Origin: Anaerolineales bacterium
Lineage (GTDB): Bacteria > Chloroflexota > Anaerolineae > Anaerolineales > E44-bin32
Length of the DNA stretch: 64,000 nt
Assembly: GCA_037382465.1 (NCBI GenBank)
Contig: JARRPX010000002.1
Span: 194,714 to 258,713 of the forward strand
Direction: 5' to 3'
How positions within the stretch are numbered: the stretch's first letter is position 1; each line of letters opens with the position of its first letter. The notes under the pieces were generated by a model. It had not been told where the DNA came from, made no database searches, and saw only the letters and a program-made list of their open reading frames with translations. A program made the translations under genes and the position numbers. Positions 27,160 to 37,920 of this stretch are shown one piece after another.

Positions 27160-28542
27160 ATGGCTTTGAACGTAAAAACGCAAGATCTTGAAAATCGTCA
27201 GGTCGAAATGACGGTCGAGGTGCCCGAAGACCGCTTCCGAGCCGCCATGCAAGCCGCTGCTCGCCGTTTGGCGAAAGACGTCAAAATCCCGGGTTTTCGC
27301 CCCGGAAAAGCGCCTTACGAAGTGATACTCAATAAAGTCGGCCACGAGGCGATTTTCGAGGAGGCGTTGGACGGTCTCGGTCAGGAAATGTACCGGGAAG
27401 CGATCAAGGAATCTGACCTCAATCCCTATGCTCCGGGGACTCTCGAAGAAATCGTGAGCCAGGATCCGCTCGTCTTGCGCTTCACCGTGCCGCTTGAACC
27501 CAATGTAGAATTGGGTGACTATCAGAAGGTCCGCGTCCCTTTCGAAACCCCCGAGGTCAGCGACGAAGAATTCGAAAAAGTACTGGAAGAAATCCGGCAA
27601 AGTCGAGCCTTGATCGAGCCTGCCGATCGCCCCGCGCAAATGTCGGACGTCGTCATCATCGACGTGACCAGCGAACTGAAGGCGCCTGAAGCAGGAGAAG
27701 ATACTTCGATCATGGACATGAAAGGCACGGAGATTCTTCTCAGCGAAGATGCGCGCTGGCCGATCCAGGGCATCGCTGAGCATCTCGTGGGTATCGAAGC
27801 GGGTCAGGAACTCGACTTTGAAGACACGTTCCCGGAAGATTATCCCGTCGAGTCGCTGCGCCAACGGGAAGCGAAGTTCCACGTTAAATGTGTCGAGGTC
27901 AAATCACGCCTCATACCAGAATGGTCGGACGATCTCGCCCAGAGCATGGGTGAATTCAACGACCTCCTCGATCTGCGTCTGAAGCTGCGGGACAATCTCA
28001 TCCAATCGGCACAGCAGGAAGCCGATTCGAACTACACGGAAGAAGTCATGGCGGCCCTTGTAGATAAAGCCGACTTCGAGTATCCGCCGATCCTGTTGGA
28101 AGAAGGAATCGACGAACTGGTCACCGAATGGAGCAAGAGCCTGGCTTCGCAAAACATGACCCTGGATGACTATTTGAAGATCGAAGGGAAGACGCTGGAC
28201 GACCTACGCGAGGAGCTGCTTCCACAAGCCCAAAACCGCCTGCTGAAGGCGCTCGTATTGGGTAAAATCGTTGAAGAGGAAAACCTGGAAGTCGATGATC
28301 AGGAAATCGACGAGCAGATCGAACGCATCGTTGAGCCCTTCAAGGAACGTGCCGGTGAATTCCGCAAAGTCATCGACACCCCAGAGGGCAGACGCCGCAT
28401 CCGCCTGGATCTACTGACCGAGAAGGCGTTCAAGAGAATAATCGCGATCGCGAAAGGCGAAGGCGATAAAATAGAAGTACAAGAAGAAGCGGTATCCGAG
28501 AAAGAACCATCCGAAACGGAAGAGACGTCCGAAAAAGAGTGA
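27160..28542 (+). CDS. tig: Trigger factor, ribosome-associated chaperone
   Basis: A 460-residue protein with the three trigger-factor domains. The ribosome-binding loop is [12 protein letters not shown] (about residues 46-57). The central FKBP-type domain includes [17 protein letters not shown]. The C-terminal helical chaperone domain runs to about residue 430, followed by an acidic tail ([19 protein letters not shown]). GAGAGG precedes the ATG. It is followed by clpP and clpX, the common tig-clpP-clpX order linking folding and degradation of new proteins. Confidence 0.96.
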   Translation: MALNVKTQDLENRQVEMTVEVPEDRFRAAMQAAARRLAKDVKIPGFRPGKAPYEVILNKVGHEAIFEEALDGLGQEMYREAIKESDLNPYAPGTLEEIVSQDPLVLRFTVPLEPNVELGDYQKVRVPFETPEVSDEEFEKVLEEIRQSRALIEPADRPAQMSDVVIIDVTSELKAPEAGEDTSIMDMKGTEILLSEDARWPIQGIAEHLVGIEAGQELDFEDTFPEDYPVESLRQREAKFHVKCVEVKSRLIPEWSDDLAQSMGEFNDLLDLRLKLRDNLIQSAQQEADSNYTEEVMAALVDKADFEYPPILLEEGIDELVTEWSKSLASQNMTLDDYLKIEGKTLDDLREELLPQAQNRLLKALVLGKIVEEENLEVDDQEIDEQIERIVEPFKERAGEFRKVIDTPEGRRRIRLDLLTEKAFKRIIAIAKGEGDKIEVQEEAVSEKEPSETEETSEKE

Positions 28543-28553
28543 GGGTAGAAACG

Positions 28554-29195
28554 ATGACAATTATTGATCCTAGATCTGCCATTCCCATGGTAATCGAACC
28601 TACCGGCCGCGGAGAACGAGCGTACGACATCTATTCGCTGCTCCTGAGAGAACGAATCATCTTCCTGGGAACACCGATTAACGATCAGATATCCAATCTG
28701 ATCATCGCCCAATTGTTGTATCTCGATCGTGAAGACCCCGAGCGGCAGATTTACATGTACATCAATTCGCCAGGAGGCGGGATCTATGCCGGCCTGGCGA
28801 TCTACGACACGATGCAGCAGGTACGCGCGCCGATATCGACCGTCGCCGTCGGCGTTACGGCCTCGTTCGGCACCGTGCTCCTGACCGCCGGCACCAAAGG
28901 CATGCGTTACGCTTTACCCCACGCCACGATCCACCTGCATCAACCCTTGGGCGGCGTACAGGGTCAAGCAACCGACATCGAGATTCAAGCCAAGGAAATC
29001 TTGCGCCTGCGGGAAAAATTGAATACTATACTCTCAAAGCACACCGGACAGTCCTTGGATTTGATCGAAGCTGACACGGAACGCGATTTCTACATGGACG
29101 GTGATGCGGCGAAGAATTACGGCATCATCGACCACGTGCTTTACCCTTCCGATGAAAGAGAATCGGACGAAAAAGAGAAAAAGGAAAGTAAATAA
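28554..29195 (+). CDS. clpP: ATP-dependent Clp protease proteolytic subunit
   Basis: 213 residues from ATG 28554 (GAGGG upstream; a GTG at 28539 overlapping the tig stop is the alternative). The catalytic Ser is in [10 protein letters not shown] (residue 104), where most ClpP have ASMG. The catalytic His is in IHLHQPLGG (residue 129) and the Asp in [19 protein letters not shown] is the conserved substrate-groove strand. The tail is rich in Glu and Lys. It forms the tetradecameric protease chamber fed by ClpX, whose gene follows after six bases. Confidence 0.96.
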   Translation: MTIIDPRSAIPMVIEPTGRGERAYDIYSLLLRERIIFLGTPINDQISNLIIAQLLYLDREDPERQIYMYINSPGGGIYAGLAIYDTMQQVRAPISTVAVGVTASFGTVLLTAGTKGMRYALPHATIHLHQPLGGVQGQATDIEIQAKEILRLREKLNTILSKHTGQSLDLIEADTERDFYMDGDAAKNYGIIDHVLYPSDERESDEKEKKESK

Positions 29196-29201
29196 AGGTC
29201 G

Positions 29202-30503
<1,302 letters not shown>

Positions 30504-30529
30504 TTCTTCCCAAAGCCAGGAAAAGCGAC

Positions 30530-31402
30530 TTGCTCAGACTATCGACGTTTTCCATCGTGGCATTTGATCCCAACGAAACTGCCTGGGGAATCGCTGTGGC
30601 TTCGAAATTCCCCGCCGTAGGCGCCGTCGTACCCTGGGCCAGAGCCAACGCAGGCGCCGTGGCGACGCAGTCCTACGCCAATACGACCTATGGACCTCGC
30701 GGGCTGGCCTATATGGAAGAAGGCTTGTCTGCGAGTGAAACCCTCGCACTGCTGCTGGAAGACGACGAGGAACGCGAAATGCGTCAGGTTGGCCTGATCG
30801 ATACGCACGGCAAAGCGGCCACGTTTACCGGAGATGACTGCCATGACTGGGCCGGTGGACGCACAGGTGAGCATTACGCCGTCCAGGGAAACATCCTTAC
30901 CGGTCCGGAAACCATCGATGCAATGATTCGGGCGTATCTGGAATTCGAAGGCGATTTCCCCGAACGCCTGCTCAATGCGCTGCTCGCCGGAGATCGCGCC
31001 GGCGGCGACCGCCGGGGGCGGCAGAGCGCTGCGCTGTATGTCGTCAAACCCGAGGCCGGCTACGGCGGTATGAACGATCGCTGGATCGATTACCGCGTGG
31101 ACGACCACATCGACCCGGTCCCACAACTGGCGTCGCTGTTGAAACTACATCGGCTTTATTTCGGAAAGAGTTCGAAAGAAGATGAACTCCAAATCGAGGG
31201 CGACGTGGCGAAGACGCTGCAAGAGATCATGCAGCAGCAGGGATACTACAAGGGCGCAATCCATGGAGAACTCGACGTTGAAACTCAAAAAGCTCTACAG
31301 AGTTTCATCGGCAACGAAAATTTCGAAGACCGCACTGATTTACAAGCCGGACGAATCGACAAGCCGGTCTTCGATTATCTCGTACAGAAATTCATTCCAT
31401 AA
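30530..31402 (+). CDS. DUF1028 protein with C-terminal peptidoglycan-binding-like domain
   Basis: A 290-residue protein. Residues 1 to about 205 match the DUF1028 (Ntn-hydrolase-like) pattern: STFSIVAFDPNETAWGIAVASKFPAVG at the N terminus (parts: STFSIVAFDP and WGIAVASKFPAVG), GARANAG-like turns, and GRTGEHYAVQGNIL. Residues from about 215 (IEGDVAKTLQEIMQQQGY ... DVETQKALQSFIG) look like a PG_binding_1 three-helix domain. There is no signal peptide. The role is unknown. It follows clpX closely and may be co-transcribed. Confidence 0.82.
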   Translation: MLRLSTFSIVAFDPNETAWGIAVASKFPAVGAVVPWARANAGAVATQSYANTTYGPRGLAYMEEGLSASETLALLLEDDEEREMRQVGLIDTHGKAATFTGDDCHDWAGGRTGEHYAVQGNILTGPETIDAMIRAYLEFEGDFPERLLNALLAGDRAGGDRRGRQSAALYVVKPEAGYGGMNDRWIDYRVDDHIDPVPQLASLLKLHRLYFGKSSKEDELQIEGDVAKTLQEIMQQQGYYKGAIHGELDVETQKALQSFIGNENFEDRTDLQAGRIDKPVFDYLVQKFIP

Positions 31403-31575
31403 TTTCCTCTAACCCACTCCCGAAGAATCACACAGGCGCTGAAACGTGAATATCGATCTCCGGCAGCGGAAAGCTCCTGTTGATCCCCATGAAATCAGGG
31501 AAGCCATTATAATGTTCCGGGAAGCGATTATCCCGGTCGAGTTCGTTGACACTGAAGAATAACGAAAGGATGCAT

Positions 31576-32379
31576 GTGAAGACTCTGGATCAAATCCGCG
31601 CCTTGATCATCGACATGGATGGCGTCCTGGTGCGTGGCGCTACTCCCCTGCCCGGACTCTCTGAATTTTTCTCCGTGCTGGACACCCGTCAGCTTGATTT
31701 TGTCGTGGCGACGAACAACGCAACTACGACACCAGAATTACTCGCAGACCGTCTCGGGACCGCAGGCGTGCGAATTCCCCCGAGTCACGTGATCACCTCC
31801 GCAATGGCGGCAGCAGATTACCTGCGCCATCACGGCAATCTGGATGGAAAAGTCTTCATGGTGGGCGAATCCCCCCTGAGACAAGCGCTCGAAGCCGCCG
31901 GCTTCGAGATCTGCACAAAATCAGATGGGGCCAGCGCCGTCGTCGTCGGTCTGGATCACGAGGTATCCTGGCGCAAGCTGTCCGAAGCGGCCTACGCCAT
32001 CGGGGACGGCGCCATGTTTATCGGCACGAATCCCGACCCGAGCATTCCGACGGAACGCGGGATTGCAATCGGAAACGGCGCCCTGCTTGCTGCGCTTCAA
32101 GTCGCGACGGGCATAAAACCCCTTGTCATCGGAAAACCTGAAACCCACCTGTTCGAGCTTGCGCTGCACAAGTTGAACACAGAACCGGACGAGACGCTCG
32201 TTCTCGGCGACAGGCTCGATACGGATATACTGGGAGGCAAGAACGCGGGCCTGGCTACGGCGCTGCTGCTCACTGGCGTGACTGACCGGCACGATCTCGA
32301 AAACGCCTCGATCCAACCGGACTGGGTTTTCGATGACCTCAAAGCGCTCAGCGTCGAGTTGGCCGCAGTGACTGTATGA
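31576..32379 (+). CDS. HAD-IIA hydrolase (NagD/AraL-like phosphatase)
   Basis: About 267 residues. GAAAGG is correctly spaced (six bases) for GTG 31576 but abuts ATG 31570; a TTG at 31546 is a third option. The HAD nucleophile motif is IIDMDGVLVRGATPLPG (Asp residues at about 10 and 12). VVATNNATTTPE is motif II. The class-IIA cap follows, then VIGKPETHLFE (motif III Lys) and LVLGDRLDTDILGGKNAG (motif IV). Members act on small phosphorylated metabolites such as sugar phosphates or nucleotides. The stop overlaps the rlmN start by four bases. Confidence 0.9.
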   Translation: MKTLDQIRALIIDMDGVLVRGATPLPGLSEFFSVLDTRQLDFVVATNNATTTPELLADRLGTAGVRIPPSHVITSAMAAADYLRHHGNLDGKVFMVGESPLRQALEAAGFEICTKSDGASAVVVGLDHEVSWRKLSEAAYAIGDGAMFIGTNPDPSIPTERGIAIGNGALLAALQVATGIKPLVIGKPETHLFELALHKLNTEPDETLVLGDRLDTDILGGKNAGLATALLLTGVTDRHDLENASIQPDWVFDDLKALSVELAAVTV

Positions 32380-33431
32380 GGTCAAAAGCGTCGATCTTCG
32401 ATCTCTCCCTGGATCAACTCACACTGCAGCTCGAAGAATGGGGGGAACCAGCATACCGCGCCCGACAGATTTGGCATGGCGTATACCAACGCCTGGCCTC
32501 GGATCCTGACGGTATGACGGATTTATCCATCGCTTTGAGGGCAAAAATTAAAGCCCGGTTCTCCTTCAAGGATTTGAGTGAAGCAGCGACTCTACGCTCC
32601 GAGGACGGAAGCACGGAAAAGACTCTGTTCGCACTGGCTGACGGACTCCGTGTGGAAGCGGTTCTCATGCGTTATAAAAATCGGAACACGGTCTGCATCT
32701 CTTCACAAGTTGGCTGTGCCATGGGCTGCACGTTCTGTGCTACCGGGCAAATGGGATACGGTAGAAATCTGAGCAGCGGAGAAATCGTCGAACAGGTCAT
32801 CCGTTTTGCCGGACGGCTTGCCAAACAGGAGAAACAGATCACCAACGTCGTTGTTATGGGTATGGGAGAGCCCTTCCACAACTACGACGCCGTTCTCGAT
32901 GCACTCGTTCGTCTCAACCATCCGGCGGGCTTTAATTTCGGTGCCAGGCGGTTTACGGTATCGACCGTGGGATTGGCCCCGGGGATCGAACGCTTCACCC
33001 GGGAAGGATGGCAGTTCAATCTGGCCGTATCCTTGCATGCCGCCACAAACTCTCTGCGGGACCAACTACTCCCGGTGAATCGACGCTACCCTTTAGAAAC
33101 TCTCATCGCTGCTTGCAAAGAATACGTGCACAAATCCGGCCGACGGATCACCTTCGAATGGGCGTTGATACGGGGAGTCAACGACAGCCCCGAGCAGGCG
33201 GATGCCCTTATAGAGCTTATCCACGGCCTTAATTGCCACGTTAATCTCATTCCCCTCAACCCCACTCCGGAATTCGTCGGCGATGCAACGACGAAGAAGG
33301 TCGCCGATCACTTTCTGGAAAGGCTTACACGACTCGGGATCTCCGCAACGATGCGTCTGCGCCGTGGGATCAACATACAGGCTGGCTGTGGCCAACTTGC
33401 GACGGAAAAGAATCCGTCCGCACGAAGATAG
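32376..33431 (+). CDS. rlmN: 23S rRNA (adenine-2503-C2)-methyltransferase RlmN
   Basis: A 351-residue radical-SAM enzyme. The cluster motif CAMGCTFCATGQMGYGRNL (CX3CX2C) lies at about residue 115. VVMGMGEPFHNYD is the conserved motif after it. The two catalytic Cys are expected upstream of the cluster and in the C-terminal GCGQL (NIQAGCGQLA). LNPTPEFVGDATTKKVADHF is the usual late region. It methylates C2 of A2503 in 23S rRNA and A37 of some tRNAs. It is translationally coupled to the preceding HAD gene (ATGA overlap). Confidence 0.96.
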   Translation: MRSKASIFDLSLDQLTLQLEEWGEPAYRARQIWHGVYQRLASDPDGMTDLSIALRAKIKARFSFKDLSEAATLRSEDGSTEKTLFALADGLRVEAVLMRYKNRNTVCISSQVGCAMGCTFCATGQMGYGRNLSSGEIVEQVIRFAGRLAKQEKQITNVVVMGMGEPFHNYDAVLDALVRLNHPAGFNFGARRFTVSTVGLAPGIERFTREGWQFNLAVSLHAATNSLRDQLLPVNRRYPLETLIAACKEYVHKSGRRITFEWALIRGVNDSPEQADALIELIHGLNCHVNLIPLNPTPEFVGDATTKKVADHFLERLTRLGISATMRLRRGINIQAGCGQLATEKNPSARR

Positions 33432-33813
33432 TTGACATAAATGTTCATCCTTTTCCCGAGCAGTCCGTGTCTCGTATGCCGATTACCGGGAGTCTCGACG
33501 TCCAATGATTCAACTTGTCAAGCGGAGATCGAGAAGGTATGATTGCGTACACATTGTACGGGTTATGTTCTCATACCGACCCGTTTGCGTTTTTTCTCTA
33601 CCCAAACGCAAATCTACACAGCCACTTCAGCAGGATGAAAAGAGATCCGTTTACACCGCAGAATTCCGTATTTGCATCAACTTTGACGACGTGCTCGAGT
33701 GAGCGGAATATATCGAAGCCAATCGGCGAATTTCGGGTTAAATTAATGGAGAAGACCGCCGAGGCGGCGGTCCATAGACGGGTTTAATTCAGTAGCTAAG
33801 ATGTCTATTGATG
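33432..33813. other. Intergenic region with dyads, no supported gene
   Basis: About 380 bases lie between the converging rlmN and rpmB genes. Two short overlapping frames (33505-33702, 33515-33787) have no family features. Structures seen: a perfect dyad CGTACA-CAT-TGTACG (33546-33560), a 9-bp stem (33584-33592 with 33604-33612) without a T-tract, and the hairpin near rpmB described separately. The region may hold the 3' ends of both transcripts or a decayed gene. Confidence 0.4.
33754..33772 (-). terminator. Probable terminator downstream of rpmB
   Basis: A 7-bp G+C-rich stem GACCGCC/GGCGGTC with a 5-base loop. On the minus strand it is followed by a pyrimidine-rich TTCTCCATT. It lies 40 bases after the rpmB stop. 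The T-tract is imperfect. Confidence 0.5.
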
Positions 33814-33993
33814 TCAGACACGAGCGAGGCGTTTTATACATTTCGTACACAGCGTCTTCTGCACCAAACGACCATTCTCGACCACGCGGATCTTCTGAAG
33901 GTTCGGTCGAAAGGTGCGTTTGGTAGCCTTCATCGAGAAGCTGCGGTTGTGTCCGAATGTCGTCGTCTTGCCGCAATTTTCACACTTGGCCAT
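33814..33993 (-). CDS. rpmB: 50S ribosomal protein L28
   Basis: A 59-residue L28 starting at ATG 33991-33993 (MAKCENCGKTTTFG); GAAAGG lies seven bases upstream. The longer open frame upstream is not L28-like. It keeps the Cys4 zinc-binding form: CENC at the N terminus and CTKC near the C terminus. The core NRSFSMKATKRTFRPNLQKI is the L28 signature. Cys4 forms are often expressed when zinc is sufficient. It is transcribed alone, divergent from asp23. Confidence 0.95.
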   Translation of the reverse strand: MAKCENCGKTTTFGHNRSFSMKATKRTFRPNLQKIRVVENGRLVQKTLCTKCIKRLARV

Positions 33994-34039
33994 CGGATAC
34001 CCTTTCTTAAGGAGTTGACAATCCACTCCAGCGGCACAA

Positions 34040-34068
34040 ATCTTACCACATGATAATGGATGTATCAA
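34040..34068 (-). promoter_or_regulatory. Sigma-70 promoter of rpmB
   Basis: On the minus strand TTGATA (complement of 34063-34068), 17 bp, TAAGAT (complement of 34040-34045), 46 bases upstream of the rpmB ATG. Confidence 0.7.
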
Positions 34069-34099
34069 ATGATTGCTGCCACCTCGGAGGCAAAGATAA

Positions 34100-34456
34100 A
34101 TGACCGGTGAAACTACGTATTTGGGACGAATCACGATCGCCCCAAAGGCAATCGCCACAATTGCATCGCAAGCTGCGCTACAATCTTACGGCGTGGTCGG
34201 CATGGCGTCCAAGAACTTCGTGGACGGCATCGCCAATGTGATCGCACGAGATCCTCGGCACGGTGTCGATGTAAACGCCTACGAAGATCACATGTCGATC
34301 GATCTTTACGTGATTGTCGAATACGGGACACGCATCTCCTCCGTTGCTGGAAGCGTCGCCAATGCCGTGCGCTTTCAGGTCGAGCGGGCGATCGGAATGC
34401 CGGTTTCTGCAGTTAACGTTCACGTGCAGGACCTGCGCGTCAGCGACACGGACTGA
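34100..34456 (+). CDS. Asp23/Gls24 family envelope-stress-response protein
   Basis: A 118-residue protein with the Asp23 (DUF322) pattern: LGRITIAPKAIATIASQAAL at the N terminus, GVDVNAYEDHMSIDLYVIVEYG in the middle (parts: AYEDHMSIDLYVIVEYG), and the closing VERAIGMPVSAVNVHVQDL. GGAGG precedes the start. Next to fakA, such proteins are usual in Gram-positive genomes and may link lipid metabolism to the cell envelope. It is the first gene of the asp23-fakA-degV-degV run. Confidence 0.93.
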   Translation: MTGETTYLGRITIAPKAIATIASQAALQSYGVVGMASKNFVDGIANVIARDPRHGVDVNAYEDHMSIDLYVIVEYGTRISSVAGSVANAVRFQVERAIGMPVSAVNVHVQDLRVSDTD

Positions 34457-34477
34457 TCGACTGAGGACAGGTAGACA

Positions 34478-36172
34478 ATGAGTGATGTGATCCCGCAGAT
34501 TGACGAATCGGCCCGCCAGCGCCTGATCGATCGCTATAAAACCGTCGACGGCAACATGCTGCGCCGGCTCACGGCCGCCGGACTGGTCTGGCTGCGCACC
34601 AATCAACAGCTGGTCAACTCCCTCAACGTATTCCCCGTACCTGACGGAGATACGGGCACCAACATGGTGCTGACCATGCAGTCCGCCATGGACGAGACCT
34701 CCAAGGATACCAACCGCTCGATCGGCCAGGTAGCCCACTCGATCGCACACGGTGCGTTGATGGGCGCACGCGGAAATTCCGGCGTTATTCTTTCACAAAT
34801 CTGGCGCGGATTTTCGCGGGTGCTCGACGACCTGGAAATGATGGATGTCGAGAGTATGACCGCAGCACTCTCCGAAGCGCGAGAAACTGCTTACAAAGGG
34901 GTCGTGCGGCCGGTCGAAGGCACCATCCTCACGGTCACGAAAGACATCGCAAATGAGGCGGAGAAAGCCGTGAAGAACGGCACGCACTCCGCGTACGAAC
35001 TGCTGGAACGCATCGTCGTCGCCGCCGACGAATCGGTTCAGAGAACCCCGGAGCTGCTTCCTGTGCTGAAAGAAGCCGGCGTGGTCGACAGCGGCGGCAT
35101 GGGCTTGTTCCTCATTCTCGAGGGCATGCTGCGGGCGGTGTATTCCATGCCCCTGGACCAACCCGTAATCGGCGTGCAGCCCCTGAGCGCTCTCAATCTG
35201 GACAACGCCACCGAAGCGATCGAACCGGGACAGGATTGGGAAGTGGTGATCGACTTCCATCCGGAGTCCGCACTCAACGTTCAGGATTTCTACAACCACC
35301 TCGAAACGCTGGGGACCTCGATCCAGGTCGGTGAAGGCGACGGCATCATGCGCATGCACATTCACGTGCCCGACAAGACGGAATACGAACCGATCGAATA
35401 CGTGAAGACTCTGGGAACGATCACCAACGTTGCCATCGAGAATTTAATGGCGCAGATGGCGGCGCAATCTTCGAGACAAGCCCTGGAAAGCATTCAGCTC
35501 GAGACGATTCAAGCCGGCGACATTGCGACGGTCGCCGTGGCGCCGGGTATTGGCATCGCCCGTGTTTTCGCCAGCCTCGGAGTCTCTTCAATCGTCGAAG
35601 GCGGCCAAACCATGAATCCCAGCACCCAAGAAATTCTGAGTGCCTTCGAAAACCTCCCCACCGACAAAGTCATCATCCTTCCCAACAACAAGAACGTCGT
35701 CCTGGCCGCCAAGCAAGTAATCGATCTGACCGTCAAGCAGGTTGCCGTCATTCCCAGCGTTTCCGTGCCCCAGGGGATTTCCGCATTGTTCGCCTTCAAC
35801 AAGGAGGGTGATTTCGACCAGACCGTCAAGGCGATGACGGCCGCACTCGAGGACGTCGAATGTGTAGAGATCACAACGGCGACACGTTCCGTCGAGATCG
35901 ACGGCGTCCAGGTTCAAGAAAACCAGATCATCGCGCTCCTCAACGGCCGCCTCGCCGTATCGGGCGATGACATCGAGCAGGTTGCCAAGGATGTGCTCGC
36001 CCTTGCCAAAGCAGAAGAGAAGGAATTGATAACCTTCTTCTACGGTGCGGATCTCAATGCCGTACTGGCAAACGAGATCGCCGACAATTTGCGTAAGATC
36101 TATACGGATCAAGAGATCGAAGTCGTTGAGGGTTGTCAACCCCACTATCAAATCATCATGTCCATCGAATAA
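34478..36172 (+). CDS. fakA: Fatty acid kinase catalytic subunit FakA (DAK2 domain, YloV-like)
   Basis: A 564-residue protein. The N-terminal DAK2/DhaL ATP-binding domain shows NVFPVPDGDTGTNMVLTM with the metal-binding Asp residues, GARGNSGVILSQIW, and DSGGMGLFLILEG. The middle domain and the C-terminal DUF1949/FakA-C region (VIILPNNKNVVLAAKQVIDL and LITFFYGADLN) follow. FakA phosphorylates fatty acids that are held by a FakB (DegV) partner. Two such partners are encoded immediately downstream, two bases after its stop. Confidence 0.95.
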   Translation: MSDVIPQIDESARQRLIDRYKTVDGNMLRRLTAAGLVWLRTNQQLVNSLNVFPVPDGDTGTNMVLTMQSAMDETSKDTNRSIGQVAHSIAHGALMGARGNSGVILSQIWRGFSRVLDDLEMMDVESMTAALSEARETAYKGVVRPVEGTILTVTKDIANEAEKAVKNGTHSAYELLERIVVAADESVQRTPELLPVLKEAGVVDSGGMGLFLILEGMLRAVYSMPLDQPVIGVQPLSALNLDNATEAIEPGQDWEVVIDFHPESALNVQDFYNHLETLGTSIQVGEGDGIMRMHIHVPDKTEYEPIEYVKTLGTITNVAIENLMAQMAAQSSRQALESIQLETIQAGDIATVAVAPGIGIARVFASLGVSSIVEGGQTMNPSTQEILSAFENLPTDKVIILPNNKNVVLAAKQVIDLTVKQVAVIPSVSVPQGISALFAFNKEGDFDQTVKAMTAALEDVECVEITTATRSVEIDGVQVQENQIIALLNGRLAVSGDDIEQVAKDVLALAKAEEKELITFFYGADLNAVLANEIADNLRKIYTDQEIEVVEGCQPHYQIIMSIE

Positions 36173-36174
36173 AC

Positions 36175-37029
36175 ATGGCCCGAATCAGCATCGTAACCGA
36201 TAGTTCTGCACGTTTTCCCGCCCAAAGTATCGTCTCTCAATACCCGGTATCTTTCGCTCCGATGCAGATTCAATGTGGGGGCAAGACAATCGAGGACCGG
36301 GCTGATGTAGATATGCGTGATTATCACTCGGTCATCGAAGAATGCCAGAGTGTCCCGAAGATCGAACCGTTTTCGGTCGACCAGATTGCTTCGATCTATG
36401 CCCGTCTGCAATCCGAGAGCGATCAAATTCTATCCATTCATACCTCTGCGGGCCTCTGTAATGCCGTAGCCAACGCGGAAGCCGCCAGCCAGCGCTTCCT
36501 GGGGAAAACAAAAATCCAGGTCATCGATTCTCAATCCGTGTCCTATGGATTGGGTCTGCTCATCCAGGCGGTGGTCAAGGCTGCCAGCCATGGAGCCGAT
36601 TTCGAATCCCTCATCCGGCTCACGAGAAACATCATCCCCCGACTTTACATGGTCTTTTTCATGCACGATCTTCTCTACCTGGAAGAAAATCAATACATCA
36701 GCCGATCCCAGGCGATATTGGGCAACATGCTGGGGATCATCCCATTTCTCACGCTCGAGGAAGGGAAAATGATCCCGATGGAGAAAGTCCGCTCGCGCAC
36801 ACGCGCGATAGAAAAACTGATCGAGTTCGTACTCGAATTCTCAACCATCGAACATCTGGCGATTCTTCAGGAATGTTCCCAAGCGACGCAAGAAAGCCTC
36901 TCGATCATCGAACGACTGCGGCCTGTATATCCTGACGTTTCCATCTCAACGACTTCCTACGGCGCTTGCCTCACGGCGTACCTCGGACTGGACAGTCTCG
37001 GCATCGTTGTCCTAGAGGCCGCAGATTGA
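36175..37029 (+). CDS. DegV-family fatty acid-binding protein (FakB-like) 1
   Basis: 284 residues from ATG 36175, two bases after the fakA stop (an upstream frame overlaps fakA and is rejected). DegV fold markers: IVTDSSARFP (the fatty acid carboxylate-binding TDSS, residues about 6-9), LSIHTSAGLCN and IDSQSVSYGLGLLI. It would carry an acyl chain to FakA for phosphorylation. It differs from the second DegV in the middle and at the C terminus, so the two probably prefer different fatty acids. Confidence 0.9.
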   Translation: MARISIVTDSSARFPAQSIVSQYPVSFAPMQIQCGGKTIEDRADVDMRDYHSVIEECQSVPKIEPFSVDQIASIYARLQSESDQILSIHTSAGLCNAVANAEAASQRFLGKTKIQVIDSQSVSYGLGLLIQAVVKAASHGADFESLIRLTRNIIPRLYMVFFMHDLLYLEENQYISRSQAILGNMLGIIPFLTLEEGKMIPMEKVRSRTRAIEKLIEFVLEFSTIEHLAILQECSQATQESLSIIERLRPVYPDVSISTTSYGACLTAYLGLDSLGIVVLEAAD

Positions 37030-37034
37030 CTTAC

Positions 37035-37880
37035 ATGAGCGCCCGCGGCCAAAGAACCGCCGTCGTAACCGACAGCACTTCCGATATCCCGGAGCAGACA
37101 GCGAGGGCTTTGGACATCGACGTTGTTCCCGCGCTGCTCACTGTCGAGGGGAAAACCTATCGGGATGGCATCGATCTCACCCGGGACGAATTTTATCGAC
37201 GCTTACCCCAATTCAAGACGCCTCCCACAACCGCCGCCCCGTCCCCTCTTGCCTATGAAGAGGTTTATGAGAGACGACTTTCTTCCGGGTACGACCAAAT
37301 ACTCTCGATTCACCTTTCGGCGAAATTGAGTGGGATGATCAACGTCGTCAATCGGGCTGCGCAGAACTTCGATGGTCGTGTCCACATCTACGATAGTCAG
37401 CAGGTCTCCCTGGGATTGGGATTTCAAGTGATAGAGGCAGCCCAGGCGGTTTCCGAATGTATGCCGATGCCCACCTTACTCCAAAAGATGGACGAAACAC
37501 GAAGCAAGATTCATCTGATCGCCATGCTGGACACACAAGATTATCTGCTGCGAAGCGGTCGCGTGAGATGGGCGACTGCGAATTTGGGGAAGATGCTCCG
37601 CATTCGTTTACTTGTCGGAGTCGAGAAAGGTGAGGTCGTGCGTAAAGCGCTCGTCCGCACGCGAAACCGGGCCATCGAGGAATTATCGGCGCTGGCAAGA
37701 TCGTGGAAAGCTCTCCAACGCCTGGCCATCCTGCATACTGCTGCTGAAAAAGAAGCCGAAGCGCTGGCCGAAGCGCTGGTGGAAATATCCACTACGCCGC
37801 CCATGATCGTCGATGCAACGACACTATTGGGCGTCTACGTTGGCCCCGCTGCCCTGGGCATCGCCGGACTTTGTATCTAG
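37035..37880 (+). CDS. DegV-family fatty acid-binding protein (FakB-like) 2
   Basis: 281 residues from ATG 37035, six bases after the first degV. Motifs: VVTDSTSDIPEQ, LSIHLSAKLSGM, YDSQQVSLGLGF, and late LRSGRVRWATANLGKMLRI. It is a tandem paralogue of the preceding protein. Fatty acid kinase systems with several FakB proteins choose among saturated and unsaturated chains. Specificity here cannot be read from the sequence. Confidence 0.9.
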   Translation: MSARGQRTAVVTDSTSDIPEQTARALDIDVVPALLTVEGKTYRDGIDLTRDEFYRRLPQFKTPPTTAAPSPLAYEEVYERRLSSGYDQILSIHLSAKLSGMINVVNRAAQNFDGRVHIYDSQQVSLGLGFQVIEAAQAVSECMPMPTLLQKMDETRSKIHLIAMLDTQDYLLRSGRVRWATANLGKMLRIRLLVGVEKGEVVRKALVRTRNRAIEELSALARSWKALQRLAILHTAAEKEAEALAEALVEISTTPPMIVDATTLLGVYVGPAALGIAGLCI

Positions 37881-37920
37881 TCTCTGGCAAATTTCCAGCA
37901 TCGCCTTTATTATTAATCCA

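Noticed and set aside
26971-27882. 303-codon minus-strand frame over the tRNA-Leu gene and trigger factor
   Set aside because: It runs through the tRNA and opposite tig, so it is a shadow.
33505-33787. Two overlapping small plus-strand frames between rlmN and rpmB
   Set aside because: No ribosome site, no conserved pattern, and they overlap each other in different frames.
33994-34158. N-terminal extension of the L28 frame
   Set aside because: It covers the rpmB promoter and the asp23 start; L28 proteins begin with MAKCENC here.
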